5,935 nt of DNA, taken from assembly GCA_944376975.1 (NCBI GenBank), contig CALWEE010000113.1, positions 1-5,935 of the forward strand, written 5' to 3'. Both the position numbers and the translations under genes were made by a program. Shown here piece by piece: positions 1 through 5,935 of this stretch (position 1 is its first letter; every line of letters begins with the position of its first letter). The DNA comes from an uncultured Lachnospiraceae bacterium (GTDB lineage Bacteria > Bacillota > Clostridia > Lachnospirales > Lachnospiraceae). The notes beneath the pieces are model-generated. The model had not been told where the DNA came from. It ran no database searches and was given only the letters and a program-made list of their open reading frames with translations.

Positions 1-374
1 TTTTCGATCATATAGCTGATCAGTTCTTCGTTCATGGACAGATCGTCTTTGTCCGCTTTCTGGGAAAGAAGGCCGACCGGCTTGTTGGCGGCAAGCATAT
101 GCCTGTTTTCGTACAGGACTGAAAAATGGACCGGCGCCTGCCGGATCTGCCGGTCTTTATGGAACCGGCCCAGGGTTTCGTCGGAAAGCCAGAGCTGGAT
201 CGTATCGCCCGCCTGGATCTTTTCATTCCCGGCGCATTTTTTATGGTTCAGGGTGATATTTTTTTTGCGGAGCATTTTGTAGACAAAGCCTTTCGGCGCT
301 TCGTCCAGATAGGCGCTCAGCAGCTTGTCCAGCCGTTTTCCCGCTTCATTTGGCGTCACTGTCAGTTCTTTCAT
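1..374 (-). CDS. RluA/RluC-type pseudouridine synthase, partial (C-terminus beyond the left edge)
   Basis: Translating the minus strand from the ATG at 374 gives 124 residues with no stop before the edge, beginning MKELTVTPNEAGKRLDKLLS. Residues 12-63 form an S4 RNA-binding domain (GKRLDKLLSAYL, then VYKMLRKKNITLNHKKC and IQAGDTIQLWL). The catalytic domain opens with VLYENRHMLAANKPVGLLSQ at 86-105, the conserved block where the Lys-Pro-x-Gly loop precedes the catalytic GRLDxxTxG motif; that motif and its Asp lie off the window. The S4-plus-NKPxGLL layout is that of the RluC/RluD group, which modifies 23S rRNA uridines in E. coli. The LSQKADKDDLSMNEELI variant resembles clostridial RluC-like proteins from memory, and its exact target is unknown. 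It begins 13 bases after the membrane-protein gene and is the last gene seen in the apparent operon. Confidence 0.88.
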   Translation of the reverse strand, partial: MKELTVTPNEAGKRLDKLLSAYLDEAPKGFVYKMLRKKNITLNHKKCAGNEKIQAGDTIQLWLSDETLGRFHKDRQIRQAPVHFSVLYENRHMLAANKPVGLLSQKADKDDLSMNEELISYMIE

Positions 375-380
375 ATCAAA

Positions 381-387
381 CCGCCTT
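381..387 (-). promoter_or_regulatory. Ribosome binding site of the RluA-family gene
   Basis: AAGGCGG lies 6 bases before the ATG at 372-374 and immediately follows the first base of, or abuts, the stop codon TAA (388-390) of the membrane-protein gene. It supports both the start at 374 and coupling to the gene before it. Confidence 0.7.
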
Positions 388-966
388 TTACAGGGATATG
401 GCTTTCAGCCGTCTGGCCAGATCTTCACATTCCATCACTTCCGAGGGATGATTGACGGAAAGCATCTCCACAAGATCCCGGTAGGAAGCGAACTGGTCGT
501 GGACCAGAGGTTTGCGTTTATAGCCAAGGTCTTTCATCGTTTGCTGGAGATAGGCCGTGATCTCTTTGATATCCGCCTTCTGCGACGGGACGTAGGCATA
601 GATGTTGCCGTTATAAACGATGGCTTCCCAGATGACGATGGTGGGGCCTTTACTCCGGGTGAGCATAAGGTCCGATAAAAGGATCATGGGTTCCCTCACC
701 ATCGCGGCGATATCTTCATGCTCCGCTTCGCTCCCGCTGTGATGGGACAGGGCCGCGATATAGAGGATGAAGGTGCGCGCGGTGGGAAGGACGAGAACGA
801 TGCCCACAACGGTAAAAAGGTTCATCTGGGTTTTAAGTATCAGCCACGGGATACCGATGACAAGAGCGATGAAAATGAGCCAGACGATGGTCTTGATCAG
901 CTCATAGCGCTTAAAACGTTCGATATATCCGTAGGTCCCTTTGTCAAGAATACTGTGATCCATCAT
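388..966 (-). CDS. Unrecognised membrane protein, two transmembrane helices plus a soluble C-terminal domain
   Basis: I do not recognise this 192-residue protein. After a polar N-terminus with GTYGYIERFKRYE (10-22) there are two hydrophobic segments, about residues 26-44 (TIVWLIFIALVIGIPWLIL) and 50-73 (from LFTVVGIVLVLP to LYIAAL). They are joined by a short KTQMN turn, so the two helices form a hairpin with both protein ends on the same side, probably the cytoplasm judging by the basic residues before helix 1. Residues 74-192 are soluble, mixed alpha/beta in character, and contain LLSDLMLTRSKGP and YNGNIYAYVPSQK. There is no signal peptide cleavage site, no known catalytic motif, and only one cysteine (in EVMECEDL). 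It starts 11 bases after ygiQ and stops 13 bases before the RluA-type gene, which places it as an operon member. Length and composition look like a genuine conserved gene and not a chance frame. Confidence 0.8.
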   Translation of the reverse strand: MMDHSILDKGTYGYIERFKRYELIKTIVWLIFIALVIGIPWLILKTQMNLFTVVGIVLVLPTARTFILYIAALSHHSGSEAEHEDIAAMVREPMILLSDLMLTRSKGPTIVIWEAIVYNGNIYAYVPSQKADIKEITAYLQQTMKDLGYKRKPLVHDQFASYRDLVEMLSVNHPSEVMECEDLARRLKAISL

Positions 967-971
967 GTATA

Positions 972-979
972 CCACCTTT
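972..979 (-). promoter_or_regulatory. Ribosome binding site that fixes the membrane-protein start at 966
   Basis: AAAGGTGG lies 5 bases before the ATG at 964-966 and overlaps the TAA stop of ygiQ (978-980). An in-frame GTG at 973-975 lies inside this site and so cannot be the start. A second ATG directly follows at 961-963, so the start is uncertain by one residue. Confidence 0.7.
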
Positions 980-2864
980 ATTTTTTGATCTTCCTGTGTA
1001 CGTTCCGTATGGTCTTTTTCTTTTTGCGGGGTTTTTCCGCCTGCTTTTTTGAAGGCGGCGCTTCGCCCTTTAAAGGACGGATGAGGCAGCGCCTGTCATA
1101 GCCGATCAGATCCTCCCGCCCCGCTTTGATGAGCGCTTCCCGGACAAGCCGGTAATTTTTCGGGTTCCTGTACTGGATCAGCGCCCGCTGCATGGCTTTT
1201 TCGTGGGGATCCTTCGGGACATAGACCTTTTCCATGGTCCTTGGATCCAGCCCGGTATAGTACATGCAGGTGGACAAAGTCGCCGGCGTCGGATAGAAAT
1301 CCTGCACCTGTTCCGGCATATAACCCAGATCCCGCAGATATTCCGCCAACGTCACCGCTTCTTTCAATGTGGAACCGGGATGGGACGACATCAGATAGGG
1401 AACGAGATACTGGTTTTTCCCAAGTTTTTCGTTCATCTGCTTATAGGCCCGCACGAATTTCTCATAGACGGCATGGGGCGGCTTGCCCATTCGCGCCAGG
1501 ACCGGATCGGCCACGTGCTCCGGCGCCACTTTCAGCTGGCCGCTCACGTGATAAGCGCACAATTCCTCAAGGAATGAGGCGTCTTTGTCCGCCAGCAGAT
1601 AGTCGAAACGGATGCCGGACCGGATAAATACTTTTTTTACTTTGGGTATTTCACGCAGTTTCCTGAGCAGTTTCAGATAGTCGGAATGGTCCGCGTCCAG
1701 ATTGGGACAGGGCTTTGGCCAGAGGCACTGCCGCGTCGGGCAGACGCCTTTCGTCTTCTGCTTTTCGCAGGCAGGATGCCGGAAATTGGCCGTAGGGCCG
1801 CCCACGTCGTGTATATAGCCTTTAAAATCCGGATCCCATGTCATCTCTTCCGCTTCCCGCAGGAGGGAATCGTGGCTTCTTACTTGTACGATCCTTCCCT
1901 GGTGGAAGGTAAGGGCGCAGAAACTGCATCCGCCAAAGCATCCCCTGTTGCTGACCAGGCTGAACTTGACTTCTTCAATGGCCGGGACGCCGCCGAGGGC
2001 TTTGTAAGAAGGATGGGGCTCGCGCATATAATCCAGGCTGTATACCCGGTCCATTTCCGAGGTGGTCAACGGTTTTGAAGCCGGATTCTGCACCACGTAA
2101 AGATGGTCGGAATAAGGTTCCGCCAGCCTTTTCCCGGAAAAAGGATCGGTGTGGGTATATTGGATATAAAAACTTTCGGCGTATTTTCTTTTATCGGTCC
2201 GCACATCGTCGAAAGACGGCAGGATCAGCGTATCTTCCAGGTCGTCAAGGACGTTGGTCTTATAGACCGTTCCCGGTATATACGTCAGGTCTTTGATGGG
2301 GATCCCCGCGTTCAGCCCGTCGGCCACCTGAATGATGGAACGCTCGCCCATTCCATAGAGGAGAAGATCCGCTCCGGAATCAAGCAGCACCGAACGTTTG
2401 ACCGAATCGCTCCAGTAATCGTAATGGGCCATCCGGCGCAGGCTGGCTTCAATGCCGCCGATGATCACCGGCACGTCTTTATAGGCGCGCCGGATCAGAT
2501 TGCCGTATACGACCGTGGCGTGATCCGGCCGTTTTCCGTAGACGCCTCCGGGCGTGAACGAATCGTTGTGGCGCCGCTTTTTGGATACGGTATAATGATT
2601 GACCATGGAATCCATATTGCCGGCGGATATGAGGAAACCAAGCCTTGGCCGTCCGAAACGGCATACGCTCTTTTCGTCCTTCCAGTCCGGCTGGGACAAT
2701 ATGGCCACCTTATAGCCGTTGGCTTCAAGCACCCGGCTGATGATGGCATGGCCGAAAGAAGGATGATCCACGTAGGCGTCTCCGATCACATAGACGAAAT
2801 CCGCCTGTTCCCATCCCCGGTCGATCATATCCTGCCGACTGACAGGCAAAAAATCTTTAACCAT
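978..2864 (-). CDS. ygiQ: YgiQ-family radical SAM protein, function unknown
   Basis: The 628-residue protein (E. coli YgiQ is a little over 700) belongs to the UPF0313/YgiQ radical SAM family. Family hallmarks run along its length: an N-terminal block with GDAYVDHPSFGHAII (28-42), AGNMDSMVNHYT (81-92), IIGGIEASLRRMAHYDYWSD (134-153), and the radical SAM motif CxxxCxxC in NRGCFGGCSFCAL with Cys309, Cys313 and Cys316, which ligate a [4Fe-4S] cluster for SAM cleavage. A second cysteine group follows at 366, 375, 380 and 386 (CPTRQCLWPKPCPNLD). The last 30 residues form a very basic Lys/Arg tail, compatible with nucleic-acid binding, though that is inference. No reaction is known to me for this family. 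It overlaps the HAD gene by 8 bases and ends 11 bases before the membrane-protein gene. The start at 2864 is chosen over 2882 because of the ribosome binding site and the minimal overlap. Confidence 0.95.
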   Translation of the reverse strand: MVKDFLPVSRQDMIDRGWEQADFVYVIGDAYVDHPSFGHAIISRVLEANGYKVAILSQPDWKDEKSVCRFGRPRLGFLISAGNMDSMVNHYTVSKKRRHNDSFTPGGVYGKRPDHATVVYGNLIRRAYKDVPVIIGGIEASLRRMAHYDYWSDSVKRSVLLDSGADLLLYGMGERSIIQVADGLNAGIPIKDLTYIPGTVYKTNVLDDLEDTLILPSFDDVRTDKRKYAESFYIQYTHTDPFSGKRLAEPYSDHLYVVQNPASKPLTTSEMDRVYSLDYMREPHPSYKALGGVPAIEEVKFSLVSNRGCFGGCSFCALTFHQGRIVQVRSHDSLLREAEEMTWDPDFKGYIHDVGGPTANFRHPACEKQKTKGVCPTRQCLWPKPCPNLDADHSDYLKLLRKLREIPKVKKVFIRSGIRFDYLLADKDASFLEELCAYHVSGQLKVAPEHVADPVLARMGKPPHAVYEKFVRAYKQMNEKLGKNQYLVPYLMSSHPGSTLKEAVTLAEYLRDLGYMPEQVQDFYPTPATLSTCMYYTGLDPRTMEKVYVPKDPHEKAMQRALIQYRNPKNYRLVREALIKAGREDLIGYDRRCLIRPLKGEAPPSKKQAEKPRKKKKTIRNVHRKIKK

Positions 2865-3504
2865 AGAGTACCTCATCTTCATAATCTTTTATGTACAGAT
2901 CCGCCAGACGGATCTTTTCTTCTCTGTCCTGCCTGGAATAGACATCTTCCACGGCGCATACCCGCATGCCGGCCCGTTTTCCGGCCATGATGCCGGCGAT
3001 CAGATCTTCAAATACGAGGCATTTTTCCGGCGGGACGCCGATAAGCCCGGCCGCCGTCAGATAAACATCCGGTTCCGGTTTGCCTTTTTTGATCTCATCT
3101 CCGGTCACGCAGGCATGAAAAAAGCCGTCGATCCCATGGCTTTTTAACGCGGCGTCGGTCAGAGGCCGGGAATTGCTGGTGGCAAGGCCGCATGGAATGT
3201 TCCGGGACCTGAGATGGCGAAGATAACGCAGGACGCCCTTTTTTAAAGGGACCTGCCGGTATTTTTCCAGCGCCATGGCGTTCCATTCCCGGATCATCCG
3301 CTCATGGCTGTCCGGTATGCGGAAACGTTCTTTAAAATAATCGGCCGTTTCATACATGCTGATGCCTTCAATGGCTTTTTGCAGTCCGTCGGGCACGGCG
3401 ATGCCCCGTTTCCCAAGGTATTCCATATCGATGCCTTTCCATATGCCCATGGAATCCACCAATGTGCCGTCAAGATCGAATAAGACCGCTTCATATTCAA
3501 ACAT
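2857..3504 (-). CDS. HAD-superfamily phosphatase, beta-phosphoglucomutase-like subgroup
   Basis: With the start at 3504 the protein has 215 residues, normal for subfamily I HAD enzymes with an alpha-helical cap inserted after motif I. Motif I is FDLDGTLVDS, with nucleophile Asp10 and acid/base Asp12. The cap spans about residues 18-85. Motif II is ATSNS with Thr109/Ser110. Motif III is the Lys in KGKPEPDVY (Lys142). Motif IV is VFEDLIAGIMAGKRAGM with Glu166/Asp167. The Asp at +2 together with KPxPDxY and FEDxxAG matches the beta-PGM/phosphatase group that acts on small phosphorylated metabolites. The substrate cannot be told: sugar phosphates, phosphoglycolate or nucleotide monophosphates are all possible. 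It overlaps rsuA and ygiQ by 8 bases each, so it is firmly in the operon even though no link to RNA modification is established. The protein is cytosolic, with no signal peptide or membrane segment. Confidence 0.9.
   Translation of the reverse strand: MFEYEAVLFDLDGTLVDSMGIWKGIDMEYLGKRGIAVPDGLQKAIEGISMYETADYFKERFRIPDSHERMIREWNAMALEKYRQVPLKKGVLRYLRHLRSRNIPCGLATSNSRPLTDAALKSHGIDGFFHACVTGDEIKKGKPEPDVYLTAAGLIGVPPEKCLVFEDLIAGIMAGKRAGMRVCAVEDVYSRQDREEKIRLADLYIKDYEDEVLYG
2870..2875 (-). promoter_or_regulatory. Ribosome binding site that fixes the ygiQ start at 2864
   Basis: TGAGGT precedes the ATG at 2862-2864 by 5 bases. The two upstream in-frame ATGs (ending at 2882 and 2876) lack a comparable site; the bases before 2882 are A/T-rich with no GG. 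This sets the start at 2864. Confidence 0.7.
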
Positions 3505-4234
3505 GTCCGTCTTCTCCTGTAAGTTTATGGATTTCATCCGGACGAAGGCGGCGCCATTGCCCGGGACGCATATCTTTGTCTAAGGTAAGGGGGCCCATGG
3601 ACAGCCGTTTTAAGTAGGTCACTTCTTTTCCGACAGCCAAAAACATCCGCTTGACCTGATGGAATTTTCCTTCATAGATCTCAAGGACCACTTCCGAGCC
3701 CGCCTCCGCTGCCTGGCGTATCTCAAGTTTGGCCGGGAGGGCGCGAAAAGACGCGTCTACAAAAAGCCCTTCGGCAAAGAGACGCGCGTCTTCCTCGGTT
3801 ACTTTACCGGTCACCTTCGCGTAATAGCGTTTCGCCACATGGCTTTTTGGCGCCAGGAGCCGGTGGGCCAAAGCCCCGTCATTGGTGATCAAAAGCAGGC
3901 CTTCCGTATCTTTGTCCAGACGGCCCACAGGGAACAGTTCTTTTTTCCGCGGACTGTCGATCAGATCCAGGACCGTACGGCCTTTCGGGTCTTTTGTGGC
4001 CGACAGGACGCCGGCCGGTTTGTTCAGCAAAATGTATTCCCACCTGGTATAAACGACCGGAATCTTGTTCAGGCAGACCCGGTCGGTTTCATCTACTTTG
4101 TGTTCCGGCGTCGTGACGATGACGCCGTTGACCTCCACCTGTCCTTTGCGTATGCTGTTTTTTATGGCGCTGCGGGTACCGGCGCCCATATCGGCCAGAT
4201 ATCTGTCCAGCCGCAGTTTCTTTCCTGATGCCAT
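3497..4234 (-). CDS. rsuA: RsuA-family pseudouridine synthase (probably 16S rRNA)
   Basis: The 245-residue protein (E. coli RsuA is 231) converts a specific uridine in RNA to pseudouridine without a cofactor. Residues 6-60 are an S4 RNA-binding domain (LRLDRYLADMGAGTRSAIKN, then GQVEVNG). The catalytic domain begins at YILLNKPAGVLSATKD. The catalytic loop GRLDKDTEGLLLITNDG at 104-120 carries the nucleophile Asp107. EGKFHQVKRMF at 188-198 is the family's second conserved block. The RLDxDTxGLLL and FHQVKRMF forms place it in the RsuA/RluB/E/F group. Its short length and lack of a C-terminal extension favour RsuA (16S position 516) over RluB or RluF, but the exact uridine is inference. It starts 12 bases after rsmF, and its stop overlaps the next start by 8 bases. 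Two 16S modification enzymes side by side strengthen the ribosome-maintenance reading. No irregularity is seen. Confidence 0.9.
   Translation of the reverse strand: MASGKKLRLDRYLADMGAGTRSAIKNSIRKGQVEVNGVIVTTPEHKVDETDRVCLNKIPVVYTRWEYILLNKPAGVLSATKDPKGRTVLDLIDSPRKKELFPVGRLDKDTEGLLLITNDGALAHRLLAPKSHVAKRYYAKVTGKVTEEDARLFAEGLFVDASFRALPAKLEIRQAAEAGSEVVLEIYEGKFHQVKRMFLAVGKEVTYLKRLSMGPLTLDKDMRPGQWRRLRPDEIHKLTGEDGHV
3513..3518 (-). promoter_or_regulatory. Ribosome binding site that fixes the HAD gene start at 3504
   Basis: AGGAGA lies 8 bases before the ATG at 3502-3504. The longer reading frame from the ATG ending at 3537 would add 11 residues (MKSINLQEKTD) not typical of the family, and it would place this strong site inside the coding region. 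The site therefore decides for 3504. Confidence 0.8.
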
Positions 4235-4242
4235 ATCATCCG

Positions 4243-4248
4243 TCCTTT
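4243..4248 (-). promoter_or_regulatory. Ribosome binding site of the rsuA-type gene, overlapping the rsmF stop
   Basis: AAAGGA ends 8 bases before the ATG at 4232-4234 and shares bases with the TAA stop (4247-4249) of the methyltransferase gene. The overlap of signal and stop codon fits termination-reinitiation coupling. Confidence 0.75.
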
Positions 4249-5626
4249 ACATCCACCGCCAGCCGGAAGGATATTTGTTCTTCAGCGTGCCGCCGGATAC
4301 TTTTCCCCAGCCGAGGGCGTGACCGCCGACGGCGACGATGTACCATCCCGGTTTAAGCGATGGATCGATCTGCAGGGTTTCACATTTCAGATATTTGACC
4401 GCGTCCGGATCTTTCGGATCCAGGTTGATGAAATGCCCACATTCTTTTTCGGTCAGAGCCCTGGCGAACGATCCGGAGGGCTCGAACCGTTTCTTTTTGA
4501 AACAGCCCAGGTACCAGCCGGTACGCATGACGCGCAGGCCGGAAATATCGGGCATATCTTCCGGCAGATAACTCAGATGGTCCCTTTGCAGAAAAAGCCG
4601 GTCCGGATCGAAAACTTTTCGGATGCCGGCCTGACAAAGGAAGGTTTTGAATTCTTCCGGGATCTTCTGCCCGCCCCGCGCCGTTTGGATCGTCCGGTCT
4701 TCTTTGACAGGACCCGATTTTTTCAGCAGCGCCGTAAAATGCCCTTCGCCTTTCAGATGATGGGGCCACAGCCGGACGGCTTTTCTTATGCTTTCATCGG
4801 CTCCGGCCCACTCCGGCTGGGCGAAACGCAGGCCTTCCGCCCGGATGGAGATGGTTTCCATGGACATATCCGGATAATGTTTCAATATGTAGTCAAGCAT
4901 CCCTTCATTTTCTTCCACGGAAAACGTGCAGGTGGAATAGACCATCCTGCCGCCGGGTTTCAGCATACGTATGCCATGGTCCACGATATGTTCCTGTATT
5001 TTCCGGAAATAAGCGGGCCCGGTCTTTTCCCAGGCGGGCCGCATGGAAGGCTCCTTTCGGAACATGCCTTCTCCGGAACAGGGCGCGTCGATGAGGATCT
5101 TGTCAAAATACTGTTCAAACCGGCCGGAAAGATCCGCCGGATCTTCCGTGAGCACGATGCTGTTGCGTATGCCGGAGGCTTCGATATTCTTGAGCAGAGC
5201 CTTTGCCCGGGACGCGCTCACGTCGTTGGAGACAAGGAGGCCGGTGCCTTGAAGTTTCGCCGCCAAGGCCGTGCTTTTGCCTCCAGGCGCCGCGCACATA
5301 TCCAGTATCCGGTCGCCTTTGCTGACCGGGAGGACCTGCGCCGGGAACATGGCGCTGGGTTCCTGGATATAATAAAGACCGGCGTGGTACAGCGGGTTTT
5401 TGGAAAAGGCCCGGCTGCCGTCGTAATAAAAGCCGCAGTCGCACCAGGGAACCTGCTCCAGATCCTGTCCGGACAGGGCCCGATATCCGTCGGGCGTCAG
5501 TTTCAGGGTATTGACCCGCAGGCCGGCCCACGGCCGCTGTTCGTAGCTTGCCGCGAAATCCGCGTATTCCTCCCCCAGAAGTTCTTTCATGCGTTTCGTA
5601 AATGTATCAGGCAGATCAAACGTCAT
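4247..5626 (-). CDS. rsmF: RsmF/YebU-type rRNA (cytosine-5) methyltransferase, RsmB/NOP family
   Basis: The 459-residue protein (E. coli RsmF is about 479) should be a SAM-dependent enzyme that methylates carbon 5 of a cytosine in 16S rRNA; E. coli RsmF acts at C1407. Residues 1-100 form the N-terminal RNA-binding part and include LRVNTLK and GLYYIQEPSAM. The Rossmann methyltransferase core follows: SAM-binding motif I DMCAAPGGKST at 109-119, motif IV DAPCSGEGMFRK at 180-191 with the product-release Cys183, and motif VI STCTF at 231-235 with the nucleophile Cys233. RLWPHHLKGEGHF at 285-297 is typical of the RsmF branch. The C-terminal 150 residues match the RsmF C-terminal extension (PUA-like), ending in HALGWGK...LKNKYPSGWR. 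All catalytic residues are intact. It overlaps rnhA by 11 bases and ends 12 bases before rsuA. Family assignment is firm; the exact target cytosine (or cytosines) cannot be read from sequence, because clostridial members may differ from the E. coli enzyme. Confidence 0.93.
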   Translation of the reverse strand: MTFDLPDTFTKRMKELLGEEYADFAASYEQRPWAGLRVNTLKLTPDGYRALSGQDLEQVPWCDCGFYYDGSRAFSKNPLYHAGLYYIQEPSAMFPAQVLPVSKGDRILDMCAAPGGKSTALAAKLQGTGLLVSNDVSASRAKALLKNIEASGIRNSIVLTEDPADLSGRFEQYFDKILIDAPCSGEGMFRKEPSMRPAWEKTGPAYFRKIQEHIVDHGIRMLKPGGRMVYSTCTFSVEENEGMLDYILKHYPDMSMETISIRAEGLRFAQPEWAGADESIRKAVRLWPHHLKGEGHFTALLKKSGPVKEDRTIQTARGGQKIPEEFKTFLCQAGIRKVFDPDRLFLQRDHLSYLPEDMPDISGLRVMRTGWYLGCFKKKRFEPSGSFARALTEKECGHFINLDPKDPDAVKYLKCETLQIDPSLKPGWYIVAVGGHALGWGKVSGGTLKNKYPSGWRWM

Positions 5627-5935
5627 CTTTCAAATCCTTTCCTTCTGCCGCCGCGACAGCCAGGCTGTCGCACCGTTCATTCTGAGGGTGGCCGTTATGG
5701 CCTTTGACCCAGTGCCAGGTGACCTGATGGGGCTCGCAGGCTTTCAGGAGACGCTGCCACAGATCCACGTTTTTGACCGGCTCATTTTTCCCCCGCTTCC
5801 ATCCTTTTTTGATCCAGCCTTCCAGCCAGTGGTCGTTGAAAGCCCGGATCAGATACTGGGAATCCGCGTATACTTCCACCTGGCAGGGCCGGTTCAGGGC
5901 TTCAAAGCCGGCTATGGCGGCCCGCATCTCCATAC
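5616..5935 (-). CDS. rnhA: Ribonuclease HI, partial (N-terminus beyond the right edge)
   Basis: RNase HI is a cytosolic endonuclease that cuts the RNA strand of RNA:DNA hybrids, for example R-loops and lagging-strand primers. About 105 residues of the C-terminal two thirds are visible. Three of the four DEDD catalytic residues can be matched to E. coli RNase HI: Glu in RMEMRAAI (E48), Asp in YADSQYLI (D70) and Asp in NERCDSLA (D134). The active-site His lies in WVKGHNGH (H124). The basic handle region GWIKKGWKRGKNEPVKN is present, as in the E. coli-type enzyme. The first catalytic Asp (D10) and roughly 45 residues lie off the window, so the ATG at 5931-5933 is an internal Met and not the start. 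The stop TGA overlaps the start of the methyltransferase gene by 11 bases, which suggests co-transcription. No truncation is visible in the part seen. Confidence 0.96.
   Translation of the reverse strand, partial: MEMRAAIAGFEALNRPCQVEVYADSQYLIRAFNDHWLEGWIKKGWKRGKNEPVKNVDLWQRLLKACEPHQVTWHWVKGHNGHPQNERCDSLAVAAAEGKDLKDDV
5635..5640 (-). promoter_or_regulatory. Ribosome binding site of the rsmF-type gene
   Basis: AAAGGA lies 8 bases before the ATG at 5624-5626, inside a purine-rich run covering 5635-5645. It sits in the last codons of rnhA, so ribosomes finishing rnhA pass over it. This supports the ATG at 5626 and translational coupling. Confidence 0.75.

Noticed and set aside
1026..1052. A terminator-like GCGG/CCGC hairpin followed by a T-run on the plus strand
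   Set aside because: The stem is only about 4 base pairs. It lies inside the Lys/Arg-rich C-terminal codons of ygiQ, whose AAA/AAG codons explain the T-runs, and no plus-strand gene needs it.
2029..2046. A TATAAT-like hexamer on the plus strand, possible promoter
   Set aside because: It lies within ygiQ coding sequence, has no convincing -35 partner, and no plus-strand gene follows.
2865..2882. A six-residue N-terminal extension of YgiQ (MKMRYS)
   Set aside because: There is no ribosome binding site before 2882, and TGAGGT is well placed for the ATG at 2864.
2103..2990. A 295-codon open frame on the plus strand opposite ygiQ and the HAD gene
   Set aside because: It spans the junction of two well-supported minus-strand genes and has no recognisable domain. 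Long antisense frames are expected in G+C-rich third-position coding sequence.
3505..3537. An 11-residue N-terminal extension of the HAD protein
   Set aside because: The strong AGGAGA site lies within the extension at the right distance from the ATG at 3504, and HAD proteins of this group begin a few residues before the FDLDGT motif.
3659..4228. A 189-codon plus-strand frame opposite rsuA
   Set aside because: It is a shadow of the pseudouridine synthase gene, with no family resemblance.
4319..5707. A 462-codon open frame on the plus strand opposite the methyltransferase gene
   Set aside because: It is the antisense shadow of rsmF. The minus-strand protein has all family motifs and a proper ribosome binding site, whereas the plus-strand frame resembles no family and runs through into rnhA.
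5616..5933. A complete 105-residue RNase H-like gene starting at 5933
   Set aside because: That start would remove the first catalytic Asp and the first beta strands. The Met aligns to the one just before E48 in E. coli RNase HI, so the gene is simply cut by the window edge.

Overview
The window is a densely packed stretch of a bacterial chromosome. All seven recognisable genes lie on the minus strand, so the order of transcription runs from position 5935 down to 1. G+C is a little over half by eye. Protein sequence features point to Bacillota, probably class Clostridia (Lachnospiraceae-like). These are the YgiQ protein with a short N-terminus, the RsmF-type methyltransferase with the GEGHF and GWGK motifs, and an RluA-family enzyme with a KPVGLLSQKA-type motif. 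That placement rests on remembered family resemblance and was not checked by a search.

In transcription order the genes are: rnhA (RNase HI, start off the window, stop at 5616); an RsmF-type rRNA m5C methyltransferase (5626-4247); an RsuA-family pseudouridine synthase (4234-3497); a HAD phosphatase of the beta-phosphoglucomutase-like group (3504-2857); a YgiQ-family radical SAM protein (2864-978); an unrecognised two-helix membrane protein (966-388); and the N-terminal 124 codons of an RluA/RluC-type pseudouridine synthase that runs off the left edge (374-1). Genes overlap by 8-11 bases or are separated by only 11-13 bases. Each internal gene has a Shine-Dalgarno sequence inside, or touching the stop codon of, the gene before it. 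No promoter, terminator, RNA gene, repeat, CRISPR array or mobile element is visible. No stretch longer than 13 bases is free of coding sequence. The simplest reading is one polycistronic, translationally coupled operon whose promoter and end both lie outside the window.

Three of the seven genes modify RNA (one m5C methyltransferase and two pseudouridine synthases of different families) and a fourth degrades RNA in RNA:DNA hybrids. The theme is therefore ribosome and RNA maintenance. The HAD phosphatase, YgiQ and the membrane protein have no assigned role in this theme. I found no sign of a new defence, mobile or biosynthetic system. The parts with real unknown biology are the YgiQ protein, with its second cysteine cluster, and the membrane protein coupled between YgiQ and the pseudouridine synthase.
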